Assembly (NCBI GenBank): GCA_965226695.1
Contig: OZ245405.1
Coordinates: forward strand, 1 to 64,000
Length of the DNA stretch: 64,000 bases
From: CATOSD01 sp965226695
GTDB lineage: Bacteria > Chloroflexota > Dehalococcoidia > Lucifugimonadales > CATOSD01
Reading direction: 5' to 3'
The translations under genes were made by a program, and so were the position numbers. Below the pieces are notes generated by a model. The model saw nothing but the letters and a program-made list of their open reading frames with translations. It searched no databases and was not told where the DNA came from. Shown piece by piece: positions 9,119-17,797 of this stretch. The stretch's first letter is position 1. Each line of letters begins with the position of its first letter.

Positions 9119-9140
9119 TACCAAAACCAGGACTTTCTGA

Positions 9141-9760
9141 ATGCAGCGTGTGCGAATGTACGTCATGGATTCAACCTGTTCTACGGCCTCAGGGCCAGGG
9201 GCTGGAGGCGGTACTACTGGCTGGACCTCCACCGTCTTGCCGAAAGCCTGCTGCGACCAGGGCAACGGGTGGATGCCGTCCGGTACTTTACCTCAAGGTT
9301 AGAATACTACCCCAGCGATCCCGGCAAACAGACCCGTCAAAACACGTGCCTAGAGGCATTGACCACCCTGCCGGACACGCACATCCATTACGGCTATTTT
9401 CAGGCCAAGCCCCAGAGATGCCATAACTGCGGAGCCGTCTGGCGAGCCTATGAAGAGAAGATGACCGACGTCAACATCGCGGTCGAACTGCTCGGCGACG
9501 CCCACGACGACGCGTTCGATTCGGCTATACTTGTGTCTGGAGACGGAGACTTGGCGGGCCCTCTATTGGCACTAAGAGAGCGTTACCCTACCAAAAGCGT
9601 GGTGGTGGCTTTCCCGCCCAAGCGCAACTCAATAGCATTGATCAATGCTGCCACAGCGCACTTCACCGTTGGTCGCGGAAGGTTCCACAACAGCCAGCTG
9701 CCGGCACGGGTAACCAGGGCCGACGGCTTCGTGCTGGCGCGGCCGCCCAGCTGGGCGTGA
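9141..9760 (+). CDS. NYN-domain (LabA/DUF88) putative ribonuclease, one frameshift
   Basis: A NYN/PIN-like single-domain protein of about 206 residues. Family members are metal-dependent RNases or RNA-binding proteins. GFNLFYGLRARGWRRYYW and the later SGDGDL and PKRNS blocks are typical of the family. From the ATG at 9141 the frame reads MQRVRMYV, then needs one inserted base near 9164 to give the expected V-D-G-F-N. The break falls exactly at the first catalytic aspartate codon. A CxxC (CHNC) near 9420-9431 suggests a metal-binding insertion. The frame does extend upstream to 8738, but that part crosses the tRNA and small RNAs and is not coding. It is divergent from the tandem small RNA units. 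Confidence 0.75.
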
Positions 9761-9783
9761 GGCCGCCCGGCGTCGCCGCTCCC

Positions 9784-10713
9784 CTACCCGCGGGCCTGGC
9801 GAACCGCCTCAGCTTTTTCAGCGTCGCGGGCGGCGCAGCGCTCCCACAGCTCCAGCGTCAGCCGCGCTCGCTCGTCCACCGGCACGTCGATCATCATCCC
9901 AGTACCGGGGTAGGGAATAGCCGCCGTGCCCCTGGCGATGGCGTCGGCGAACAGCCGGCGGGTCTCCTGGTAGAACTCCAGCCGCTCCTCGGTGGGCGTC
10001 TGGGCGTGGTTCACCGGGTCGACCCATGACGGATGCGGGCAGATGGTGCCGGCGAATCCCAGGTTCTTGCCCCTGAGCGCAAGCCGGTGTATCTCATCCG
10101 CGTCGTCGAACTGCGGCAGCACGCCGTAGGGATGGCTCACCCCGACCGGCTGGACCTTGGCGGCGCGCGTCTCGATGACGATGCGGCCCTTAGCGTAGCT
10201 GAAGGGGTCGAACTCCTCGCAGGGAGCTATGCCAAGGGCGCGGCACACCGCCGGCTCGTCCAAGCCCACTGCGGACACCCTCGCGCTCGCGGCGATGATC
10301 TCCCGCACGTTCCAGACGCCCCGGGCCGTCTCCAGAAGCACAACGATCTGCAAGTGCCCCTCCGGAATCCCCTTGCGGGTCTCCACTTCGTCCAGAATGG
10401 CTTCGGCGCGCGCCACGTCCTCGGCGCAGCCAGCCCCGCCCAGCACGATGCCCCGAAGCCCCGGCACGGCGGCGGCCTCGACGTCGGCGTACAGCAGAGC
10501 CTTGTTGACGCGCACGAACACCTCAGCGGCACCCCGGCCCGCGACCGGGACGGCACGCTCCAGCGACGCGCGCGCCTCGGCCTTGCGCGCGTCGGGTACG
10601 GGGCCGGCCAGGTCGAGGATGACCGCGTCGGCGTTGTGCGTCCAGGACGCCGCGACGTCGTCTTCGTTCAGCGGAGATATGACCAGGTAGGAGCGTCGAA
10701 CGAACGGTTCCAT
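9784..10713 (-). CDS. HpcH/HpaI aldolase / citrate lyase beta-like protein 1
   Basis: A TIM-barrel CitE-like CoA-ester lyase family member of about 309 residues. The start ATG at 10713 has a GAAGGA Shine-Dalgarno sequence; a longer frame to 10740 lacks one. The usual LDLEDAV motif reads LDLAGPV, losing the acidic residue. The metal-binding glutamate in LLETARGVWNV is present, and the later aspartate motif reads GLDEPA rather than the common G-x-x-D-Y. Family members cleave citramalyl-, malyl- or similar CoA esters. The substrate here is unknown. It is the last gene of a five-gene CoA-ester cluster on this strand. Confidence 0.82.
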   Translation of the reverse strand: MEPFVRRSYLVISPLNEDDVAASWTHNADAVILDLAGPVPDARKAEARASLERAVPVAGRGAAEVFVRVNKALLYADVEAAAVPGLRGIVLGGAGCAEDVARAEAILDEVETRKGIPEGHLQIVVLLETARGVWNVREIIAASARVSAVGLDEPAVCRALGIAPCEEFDPFSYAKGRIVIETRAAKVQPVGVSHPYGVLPQFDDADEIHRLALRGKNLGFAGTICPHPSWVDPVNHAQTPTEERLEFYQETRRLFADAIARGTAAIPYPGTGMMIDVPVDERARLTLELWERCAARDAEKAEAVRQARG

Positions 10714-10795
10714 TTGATTTCCTTCTTTTGGGGCTAGCACGTGGCCGGTCTTGGACGGCGGCGGTTACACCACACTTGGGCGGCCCGTGGCTTGG

Positions 10796-11740
10796 TTAGC
10801 CTCCCGCCTCTTCCGCGGCCAGGGATGCCGCGCGCTTGGCGGATTTCTCGGCGTCTCTCTTGGCGCAGGCGGCGGCCCAGTCGATTAGCTCCCTCGCTCT
10901 CGCTGCCTCGTATGCGTCCACCGTCTCTCCGTGCAACTCGGCCTCAGCCTCGCCGCGCGCGTCTATCTCCTCGAACAGGGCGAGCACGCGTTGGGCGCGT
11001 TCCACCTCCTCCGGCGGAGGTGTGAGCCCGACGTTCTGTGGCTGCACCACGTTGGGATGCAGGCCGCCGCCCGACCGAAAGCCGGCCTTGCGGTTGGCGA
11101 TGGCTTGCTGGAGCGTCCTGTCGCCGTCGGTTACGCTGCCGGCGGTGTCGGTCATGTAGACGCCGCCCGCGCGGTTTTGGCCCAGCGCCGTGGCGATCAG
11201 CTCGCCCTCGCCACGGTTGTAGAAGAACTGGTCGAAGCCCACGAACATCTCCAGGCCCATGTCCATGGACATGTCGTAGCCCGTTCCGGGGGAGAAGTTC
11301 TTCACGCGCGGGCTGCTGGCGGCTATCTCGTATGAGTTGGCCACGCCCAGTGTGGTCTCGATCATGGCGTTGATCTCGATGGTGCCCGGCCGTATGCCAC
11401 GCTCGCGCTCCAGCCGGGTGATGATGGCGTCCACCTTGCGAATCTGTTCGGCGTGATCGGTCTTGGGGTGGGATATGCGGCTCACGCCCGGGCGCACGGC
11501 CGCGTCGAGGTCGGCCTCCGGGTAGGCGCAGTTGATGCGCACCGAGACCTCGGCGCCGCCCTTCTGGCCTATCAGAATGGCCTTGGGCAGCACCGCACGG
11601 GCGTTGTCTTTTTCCGACTGCGGCACCGAGTCCTCAAGGTCGTAGTCCAGGCTGTCGCTGTGGCGCAGCCAGGAGCTATTTACGAAGCGCTCCGTGTTCA
11701 CGGGCATCATAAGCCCCGAACGCCTGACCCTTGTCGTCAT
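10796..11740 (-). CDS. HpcH/HpaI aldolase / citrate lyase beta-like protein 2
   Basis: The second CitE-like paralog, about 314 residues. The start ATG at 11740 follows AGGAGG by 9 bases; the upstream extension of the frame has no such site. This copy looks most intact: YDLEDSVPQSEKDNAR matches the first acidic motif, MIETTLGVANS holds the metal-binding glutamate, and GTGYDMSMDMG supplies the aspartate. The C-terminus is charged and helical. It lies between the other two paralogs, so serial duplication or acquisition as a set is likely. Confidence 0.85.
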   Translation of the reverse strand: MTTRVRRSGLMMPVNTERFVNSSWLRHSDSLDYDLEDSVPQSEKDNARAVLPKAILIGQKGGAEVSVRINCAYPEADLDAAVRPGVSRISHPKTDHAEQIRKVDAIITRLERERGIRPGTIEINAMIETTLGVANSYEIAASSPRVKNFSPGTGYDMSMDMGLEMFVGFDQFFYNRGEGELIATALGQNRAGGVYMTDTAGSVTDGDRTLQQAIANRKAGFRSGGGLHPNVVQPQNVGLTPPPEEVERAQRVLALFEEIDARGEAEAELHGETVDAYEAARARELIDWAAACAKRDAEKSAKRAASLAAEEAGG

Positions 11741-11808
11741 CGCGGCCCCTCCTGTGTGCTGGATTGTGCGTGGTCGCCGCCCTGTGGTGACGGTTTGAGA
11801 ACGCGCCT

Positions 11809-12717
11809 CTATGTTTCCACCTTCAGGCTGTCGCGGGCTTTGCACACCTCAGCCCAGGCCAGGGTGTCGAGTGCGATTGCGCGCTCGTCGAAGCTGGCAT
11901 CCGGGTCGGACGCGACGGCCCCGGCTCGCAAGACCTCGCCGGCGGTGGGCGTGAAGCCCTCGTTCAGTGCACGCGCCTGGTCCGCGCGGATGCAGAGCGC
12001 GCCGCGAAAACCCGCGCGGCGTCCGTCCACGGCGGCGCGCAGTGTCTCCTCCGGTGTCGCGGCCAGTCCGCGGGACGTGGCGCGCCACCAGGCGCCAATA
12101 GGACGCACGCCGCAGGCGTTGGCGACGATTATCAGCCGCTGGTTCAGGTAGGGCAGCAGGTGCAGGTCGCCCGAAGGCTCTTCCCGCAAGTCCATCGTGA
12201 GATCGGCGCGTCCCAAGCTCACCGAGCGCACCCTGGCGCTGGCGGTAATCAAATCCTCGGCGTCCCAGTTGGCGCGTCCGCTGTCGAGGCTAAGGTGAAT
12301 CTCCAGCGCCTGCTCGGGTCCCCTGGGATCGTCTGCCTCGAGTATTTCATCCAAAGGAGGCGGTCTGACGACGCCGCGCGCCGCCTCGAACTCGCCGAGG
12401 AGCCGGTCGGCCTCGCGCACCTGCTCGCCGGTGGTCAGTCCGGGCAGCACCACGCCGTGCAGGCCGCGCCACACCGACGCGGCGAAGTCAGCGTACAGCA
12501 GCTCTGGGTCGCAGCGCACGTACACCTCCGAACCGCGCGCACGCATTTCGGAGATCGCGTCCTTCACCCGCGCCCTCGCCTCGTGCTTCTTCGTTTCGTG
12601 CACCGTGTCCTGGAGGTCCAGCACCACCACGTCGGCGCCACTGTCGGCCGCGGCGGCCAGGCGCGCGTCGTCGTTGGCGGGAGCGACCAGCCACGACCTT
12701 TGAACCCTGTTTCGCAT
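11809..12717 (-). CDS. HpcH/HpaI aldolase / citrate lyase beta-like protein 3
   Basis: The third CitE-like paralog, 302 residues, ATG at 12717 with GGAGGG 8 bases upstream. The first acidic motif is altered to LDLQDTVHETKK. The metal-binding motif reads HLSLDSGRANW, with no glutamate in the usual ETA position, although SLGRADLTMDL keeps an aspartate. It may have a different substrate or be a non-catalytic partner. It sits 69 bases before the upstream paralog and follows a CoA-transferase gene. Confidence 0.8.
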   Translation of the reverse strand: MRNRVQRSWLVAPANDDARLAAAADSGADVVVLDLQDTVHETKKHEARARVKDAISEMRARGSEVYVRCDPELLYADFAASVWRGLHGVVLPGLTTGEQVREADRLLGEFEAARGVVRPPPLDEILEADDPRGPEQALEIHLSLDSGRANWDAEDLITASARVRSVSLGRADLTMDLREEPSGDLHLLPYLNQRLIIVANACGVRPIGAWWRATSRGLAATPEETLRAAVDGRRAGFRGALCIRADQARALNEGFTPTAGEVLRAGAVASDPDASFDERAIALDTLAWAEVCKARDSLKVET

Positions 12718-12748
12718 AGGCTGCCCTCCGTTCTAGGTTAGCCCGCCC

Positions 12749-13936
12749 TCAGGCGAGCCTCGAAATCTGTTCTTCGGTGAGTCCGACCTCGCCGCCGAAA
12801 ACCTCCCCGTTGTGCTCCCCCAGCCGCGGTGCAGGGCGGCCCCCCGCCATTGGGTTGCGGCCGTCAATCAGAAAACCTGGGCCGGGGTAGCGCAGGGCGC
12901 CGGCAAGCGGATGGTCGATGCCGACGAAGGTGCCGCGCTCGGCCAGGTGCGGGCACTCGGCGACCTCTTCGGGGCTCTGCACTACGCCCACGACCAGGCG
13001 GCGGTCCATGGCCTGCGTCATGAACTCGTGGGCCTCTCGATGACGCAAATTGGATTGCACAATCTCGAGCAGATCGGCGGCGTGCTCCGCCCTCCCTCGA
13101 GAAGTGGCGAACTTGGGATCGAGCAGGCGCGGCTCGTCCAGGAAGTCGGCCCACGTCTGCATGGGGTTGCCGCCGGTGCCAGCGGTGGTGAGCGTAACGT
13201 CGCTGTCTGCCGTGGGCAGGTGCATGCCGTCCATCACGTTGCCCTCGCCGAACCCCCGGCCCGCGATAGCGCCGGTGTAGCTGTACTGGTGGATGAAGGC
13301 AGGCGGTGTGCTCACCACCGCCTCCACAATGGATACGTCGATATGCTGGCCTTCACCGGTTGACTCGCGCTGGAGTATCGCGCCCATCACGGCTATAGCG
13401 GCGTTGCGCGCCGCGGCCACATACGTCTGCTCCAGGGCGGTGCCCATCGGCTCGCGGTCCGATTCACCGGTGGTGTACAGAAAGCCGCCCACGGCCTGAG
13501 CCACGAGGTCGCTGCCCTTGTAGGCGCTGTAGGGTCCGGTCCGGCCAAAGGGGGTTATGGACACGACGACAATCCCCGGATTGAGAGACCGCAGAGTATC
13601 GTAGCCCAGGCCGAGGTCATCGAGACCGCCCGGCGCGAAGTCCTCCACCAGGATGTCGCGCCCGGCGACAAGCCTGAGCAGCGCCTCCCTGCCACCGTCC
13701 GAGCTGGCGTCCAGCGTCACGCCGCGCTTGTTGGTGTTGTAGGCCAGAAACTGGGAGCTCTGCCCGTCGCCGGACGCGCCCTCCAGGAAAGGCGGCTCGC
13801 ACCTCGCCGGGTCGCCCGCGGGCGGCTCAACCTTCACCACGTCCGCGCCCTGGTCCGCCAGGAGCTTGGCGCAGAAGGTGCCGGCCGGCGTGGTGCTCAG
13901 CTCCACCACGCGGATGTCTTCCAGTATGCCTGTCAA
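12749..13936 (-). CDS. Type III CoA-transferase (CaiB/BaiF/Frc family) A
   Basis: 395 residues, the usual length for formyl-CoA transferase relatives, which move CoA between carboxylic acids. The N-terminal block RVVELSTTPAGTFCAKLLADQ and the GRTGPYSAYKGSD motif are clear. At the place where relatives have the catalytic aspartate (I-A-D-L type), this protein reads ALEQTYVAAAR, so the aspartate seems replaced by glutamate; this needs an alignment to confirm. In the cluster it could make the CoA thioesters that the three CitE-like proteins would cleave. Confidence 0.85.
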   Translation of the reverse strand: MTGILEDIRVVELSTTPAGTFCAKLLADQGADVVKVEPPAGDPARCEPPFLEGASGDGQSSQFLAYNTNKRGVTLDASSDGGREALLRLVAGRDILVEDFAPGGLDDLGLGYDTLRSLNPGIVVVSITPFGRTGPYSAYKGSDLVAQAVGGFLYTTGESDREPMGTALEQTYVAAARNAAIAVMGAILQRESTGEGQHIDVSIVEAVVSTPPAFIHQYSYTGAIAGRGFGEGNVMDGMHLPTADSDVTLTTAGTGGNPMQTWADFLDEPRLLDPKFATSRGRAEHAADLLEIVQSNLRHREAHEFMTQAMDRRLVVGVVQSPEEVAECPHLAERGTFVGIDHPLAGALRYPGPGFLIDGRNPMAGGRPAPRLGEHNGEVFGGEVGLTEEQISRLA

Positions 13937-13969
13937 GTGTCGTTACTCTCCCTGTCGGGTCTTGCCGCC

Positions 13970-13994
13970 AGCGGGCGGTTCGCGAACCGCCCCT
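13970..13994. repeat. Palindromic repeat, family C
   Basis: gcgggcggttcgcgaaccgcccc, lying between two CoA-transferase genes, ends at the stop of the downstream-lying gene. Confidence 0.5.
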
Positions 13995-15339
13995 AAGTTT
14001 GCGCGGCGGCCATCGCCGCTGCCGCGCGCTGCCTGTAGTCGGGGGCGTAGTGCCGCGACGCCGCGCCATCGCGGGACGGGTCGGCGGGCGGCCTGTCGAG
14101 CACCCTGGGCCGCGTGGACAGTACACCCTCGTCGGCCAGGCGCTGGATCTCCGCGTCGGTAAGGCCGCCCATATCGCGCAACACGCTCATGTTGTGTTGG
14201 CCGAGCGAGGACGCGAGGTGCAGGGAGAGCGGTATGTCCGGCGCTCGGAAAGGGCGGCCGGCGAACACTCTCGGCCCGACGTGCGAGGTGTTCGGATTGT
14301 CGAAGACCTCGAAGTAGCCGCGCCGCCACAAGTGCTCGTCGGAGACAAGGTCCTTGGCGGTGTTGACGGGGCCGGCGGGCACACCATGGGACTGGAGCAG
14401 GTGGAATAGCTCTTTGCAGTCGTGCTCCGCGGTCCACTGGGCGATGTGCGGGTCCAGAGATTGTCGATCGGCGTGGCGGCCCTCCGCGGTGTCAAGCGAC
14501 GCGTCGCCGGCCCAGTCCGGCTCGCCCATCGCACGGCGCAATGAGCGCCACTCGTCGTCGTCGGAAACTGTGATGGCTATCCAGCGGTCGTCGCCGCGGC
14601 AGGGATAGACGTTGTGGGGGGCCTTCCACAGGTGGGACGGTCCGAGCCTGGGGCGGGACACGCCGCGTTGCGCCTCGAGAATTGCGGGCGCGATGCAGGA
14701 GACGCCCGTCTCGTACATGCTCAGGTCGATTCGCGCGCCCTGGCCGGTCTTACGCTTGCGGTAGAGCGCCAGCAGCAGTGCGTATGCCACGTTCAGGCCG
14801 CCGGTATGGTCCATGTAGTTGGCACTAGCGCGCAGCGAAGGCCCACCCTCGTAACCAGTCAGGTACGACAGGCCGCACGCGGCGTCGACGGTGCGGGCGC
14901 GGGCGCCATAGGCTTGCCACGGACCGGTGTGGCCGTATGCGGTGCAGCTTAGCGTGATGATGTCGGGCTTCACGACAGCCAGCGAATCGTGGTCCAAACC
15001 GTAGCGCCTGGTGGTGCCTGGGCGAAAGTTGTCCGTCACCACGTCGGCGTTCTCGACGAGCCTCAGGAAGGTCTCTCTGCCCCGCGGGTGCGCGACCTGC
15101 AGGCAGATGCTCTGCTTGTTGCGCGCCCAGTAGGCGAAGGTGCCGCACTCGTTCCACCACTCCTCACCTGGCGTTCCCTCGGAGTAGGGGCCGGAGCGGC
15201 GGTCGTTCATGTGCTCCGCGCTCTCGACGCGGACGACCCTCGCGCCGAAATCGGCGAGAAACGCCGTGCCCCAAGGCAGCACGTGCACCTGCTCGAGCGA
15301 AAGCACGCGGACGCCTTCGAGTGGCTTGGGGTTGGTCAT
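13993..15339 (-). CDS. Type III CoA-transferase (CaiB/BaiF/Frc family) B
   Basis: 448 residues. The ATG at 15339 is 7 bases after AGGAGG; the same frame runs further upstream but overlaps another gene there. RVLSLEQVHVLPWGTAFLADF is the family's N-terminal CoA-binding region. YMDHTGGLNVAYALL keeps the expected catalytic aspartate, unlike neighbour A. It heads the CoA-ester cluster together with the small gene just upstream. Confidence 0.87.
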   Translation of the reverse strand: MTNPKPLEGVRVLSLEQVHVLPWGTAFLADFGARVVRVESAEHMNDRRSGPYSEGTPGEEWWNECGTFAYWARNKQSICLQVAHPRGRETFLRLVENADVVTDNFRPGTTRRYGLDHDSLAVVKPDIITLSCTAYGHTGPWQAYGARARTVDAACGLSYLTGYEGGPSLRASANYMDHTGGLNVAYALLLALYRKRKTGQGARIDLSMYETGVSCIAPAILEAQRGVSRPRLGPSHLWKAPHNVYPCRGDDRWIAITVSDDDEWRSLRRAMGEPDWAGDASLDTAEGRHADRQSLDPHIAQWTAEHDCKELFHLLQSHGVPAGPVNTAKDLVSDEHLWRRGYFEVFDNPNTSHVGPRVFAGRPFRAPDIPLSLHLASSLGQHNMSVLRDMGGLTDAEIQRLADEGVLSTRPRVLDRPPADPSRDGAASRHYAPDYRQRAAAAMAAAQT

Positions 15340-15400
15340 ACGGAGCCTCCTAGAGCGGGCTTGGTCGACGACAGGGCGAAAAACCTGGTGTGGGCCGCGC

Positions 15401-15784
15401 TCAGCCGTTGTACAGCGTCCCTTCAAGCAGGCCCAGCAGTTCCCCCACCTGACCCAAGCCTCGCTCGACGTCTTCTTGGACCAGCCAGCCTTCGTAGAAG
15501 TTGGCATGCAGGCCGTTTGCAATATGAAACAGGTCCATGATTCTGGGCTGTCTCGATTGGGCGACGATTCTACGCACCACGCTAAACAGGTCGCCGTGCC
15601 GTTCGTGCCGCCAGCCGCGCTGCTCGGCGATTGCCTTGACCGTGTGGGCGGCCGCGCCCCAGCCCTTTTCAGACGCCTGCAGCACGTCACCGGCGCTAAG
15701 CTCCCTCCCGGCCTGTTCGAGCATGCGCCTGCTAGTCTCAATGTGAAAGTCGACCGTTGCCAATGTAAGCCTCTTGCGGGTCAT
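15401..15784 (-). CDS. Small helical protein, PaREP1/HEPN-like
   Basis: 127 residues, mostly helical. The region from DVLQASEKGWGAAAHTVKA to GLHANFYEGW resembles PaREP1-type HEPN-fold proteins, which bind nucleotides or RNA or act as partners of nucleotidyltransferases. No typical R-x4-6-H catalytic motif can be claimed with confidence. It lies 61 bases upstream of CoA-transferase B on the same strand and may be cotranscribed, but a metabolic link is not obvious. The function is unknown. Confidence 0.6.
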   Translation of the reverse strand: MTRKRLTLATVDFHIETSRRMLEQAGRELSAGDVLQASEKGWGAAAHTVKAIAEQRGWRHERHGDLFSVVRRIVAQSRQPRIMDLFHIANGLHANFYEGWLVQEDVERGLGQVGELLGLLEGTLYNG

Positions 15785-15930
15785 CCAGGTTGCCTGATTG
15801 CACCACCTAGTATGAAGCCAGGGGTCGCCGCTCGCAAGCGGGAGCGGTGCGCGAGCAGCTGCCTCCGGTCTGCGGGAACCGCACCTACCACCGCCCACTG
15901 CGACGCCTGCGGGCGGGCGAGCGGCAAGAG

Positions 15931-15939
15931 TGCTATAAT
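15931..15939 (+). promoter_or_regulatory. Extended -10 promoter of the aminomutase-like gene
   Basis: TGCTATAAT is a perfect extended -10 (TGnTATAAT), 41 bases before the ATG at 15980. No -35 match was seen, which is common for extended -10 promoters. Confidence 0.5.
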
Positions 15940-15979
15940 CGCGCCCGCGGGCACCAAAGCTACACCACAAGGAGACGCC

Positions 15980-17272
15980 ATGGCCAGCATGATCGAAGAA
16001 CGCTACCTGCAACTGCACCCCAAGTCTGCCCTCATGTCCGATAGGTCCGTTGAGCTGTTCCCGGACGGCGTTACGCACGACGGACGCAAGTTCAGTCCAT
16101 TCCGCGTCTACATGGATCACGGGCTTGGCCCCAGAAAGTGGGACATCGACGGCAACGAGTACATCGACTACCGCACCGGCCATGGAGCGATGATCCTGGG
16201 GCAGGCGCATCCCGCCATCGTCAAAGCCGTCTCCGAGCAGGTCGCCAAGGGCACGCACCTCAGCGCCTCCACCGAGAACGAGGTGAGGTGGGGAACGCTC
16301 GTCAAGGAGCTCGTGCCGTCCGCCGAACGGCTGCGCTTCGTCAGCTCCGGCACCGAGGCGATGATGATGACCTTCCGCATGGCGCGCAGCCATTCGGGCA
16401 AGAGCAAGATCGTCAAGTTCGAAGGCGCCTTCCACGGCTGGGCCGACGGGCCGTTCGTGGGAGCGGCGAACGACAGCCCGGAGGGCGGCATACCCCGCCA
16501 GGTGCGCGAGACGATGATTGTGCTGCCCTACGACATAGCGGCCGTGGAGCGCACGCTGGACGAGGACGACGACGTCGCGGCGGTGGTGTTCCAGGGAAAC
16601 CAGGTCATCCACCCGTCCTTCCTCGAGCAGCTCAGAGAGGTCACACGCCAGAAGGGTGTCATCCTGATTTTCGACGAGGTCGTCAGCGGCTTCCGGTTCT
16701 CTCGTGGCGGGTGCCAAGGACTTTACAACGTGATTCCCGACCTCACGGGCATGGCCAAGATACTGGCTGGCGGGCTTCCCGGTGGCTGCGTCGCCGGGCG
16801 CGCCGACATAGTGAACACGGTAGGCCCGGGCCGAATCGCACACCCCGGCACGTTCAACGCCAACCCGCTATCCGCGGCGGCGGGCGCGGCCGCGCTAGAC
16901 GTGTTGGCCAACGAGCCGATCAACGCGACGGCGGACGCGAGGGCGCAGCAGCTCAAGAACGGCCTGAACGAGATCCTCACCAAGATGGAGATTCCGGGCT
17001 GCGCCTACGGCGTGTCGTCGATAGTGCACATGAGGCTGGGTGTTCCGCACGAGTGCGACAAGGTGTACTGCGAGGCCGGCGAGCAGGCGATGATGACGGC
17101 CGCAGGCGACGACACGACCCATCTGCTCAACCAGGCCACCATAAACGAGGGCATCTGGGGGAACCCGACCAGCTTCATTCTGTCCGCCACGCACACCGAC
17201 GCCGACGTCGACCTCACGCTGGAGAAGTACGAGACCGCCCTGGGCCAGGTGCGCGCCGAAGGCAAGATCTAG
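15980..17272 (+). CDS. Class III aminotransferase, glutamate-1-semialdehyde aminomutase-like
   Basis: 430 residues, PLP-dependent fold type I. The ATG at 15980 follows AAGGAG by 5 bases. Visible blocks are YRTGHGAMILGQAHP near the N-terminus, SSGTEAMMMTFRMAR (phosphate binding), the FDEVVSGFRFSRGG aspartate motif, and the Schiff-base lysine in MAKILAGGLPGG, which is very like HemL. The C-terminal end is less conserved and no hem genes are nearby. It may be one of the many HemL-like aminotransferases with other substrates rather than the tetrapyrrole enzyme. Confidence 0.82.
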   Translation: MASMIEERYLQLHPKSALMSDRSVELFPDGVTHDGRKFSPFRVYMDHGLGPRKWDIDGNEYIDYRTGHGAMILGQAHPAIVKAVSEQVAKGTHLSASTENEVRWGTLVKELVPSAERLRFVSSGTEAMMMTFRMARSHSGKSKIVKFEGAFHGWADGPFVGAANDSPEGGIPRQVRETMIVLPYDIAAVERTLDEDDDVAAVVFQGNQVIHPSFLEQLREVTRQKGVILIFDEVVSGFRFSRGGCQGLYNVIPDLTGMAKILAGGLPGGCVAGRADIVNTVGPGRIAHPGTFNANPLSAAAGAAALDVLANEPINATADARAQQLKNGLNEILTKMEIPGCAYGVSSIVHMRLGVPHECDKVYCEAGEQAMMTAAGDDTTHLLNQATINEGIWGNPTSFILSATHTDADVDLTLEKYETALGQVRAEGKI

Positions 17273-17343
17273 CGCGTCCAGTCTCGGGTGATTTGGGGGC
17301 GGCGGAGCTAACCCTCGCCCTCCAGGGTTGAGGCCGGCGTGGT

Positions 17344-17385
17344 CCCCCTCACCTCAGTCCTTTCCCGCCAGGGGAGAGGAGGACA
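17344..17385. repeat. Palindromic repeat, family B
   Basis: ccctcacctcagtcctttcccgccaggggagagg-type unit between convergent genes. Confidence 0.5.
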
Positions 17386-17437
17386 TCTGTGGTTCGGCCT
17401 CGTCGTCATCGCGTGGGTGGGAACCTTGGCGTTCCTG

Positions 17438-17788
17438 CTAGTCCATTAGTCCTTTTGCCCTCAGCTCGGCGTGCACTCTCCGGTTGTATTCGTAAAAGTC
17501 TTCTCTGGCCTTTTGTTGAGCCCGCTCGTCAGCACCGCGCGGCACGGCGTACATTTCTCTCGGGGCCTCGAGAGACTCACGCCTCCCATCGGAATGTATC
17601 CTTACATGCCTCGGGTTCGTCATACGATGCACAGCGTAACAGTTTAGGTGGTCCTCGCCGAACACGTAACGGATGATCCATCCAGCTTGCACAATCTTGC
17701 CCGGGCGTCTGAGAGCGGTGGCGTCAGGAGGCAGGCTTATGCCCCAATTGTCAAAAGTCCTGGCGAAGGTTCTTTCTATGGCATTCAT
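17438..17788 (-). CDS. Conserved-looking small protein of unknown function
   Basis: 116 residues, not recognised. It has the aromatic stretch GWIIRYVFGEDHLNCYAVHR followed by MTNPRHVRIHSDG. This looks like a compact beta-rich body, followed by a charged helical tail (ADERAQQKAREDFYEYNRR). The stop lies 9 bases from the broken ADP-ribosylglycohydrolase gene, so it could be the third gene of that transcript. No catalytic motif is evident. Confidence 0.55.
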   Translation of the reverse strand: MNAIERTFARTFDNWGISLPPDATALRRPGKIVQAGWIIRYVFGEDHLNCYAVHRMTNPRHVRIHSDGRRESLEAPREMYAVPRGADERAQQKAREDFYEYNRRVHAELRAKGLMD

Positions 17789-17797
17789 GGGAACCTC

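Noticed and set aside
8738..9140. The upstream part of the open frame leading into the NYN gene
   Set aside because: It runs antisense through the tRNA-Pro and across both small RNA units and has no ribosome site. The ATG at 9141 gives the expected NYN N-terminus.
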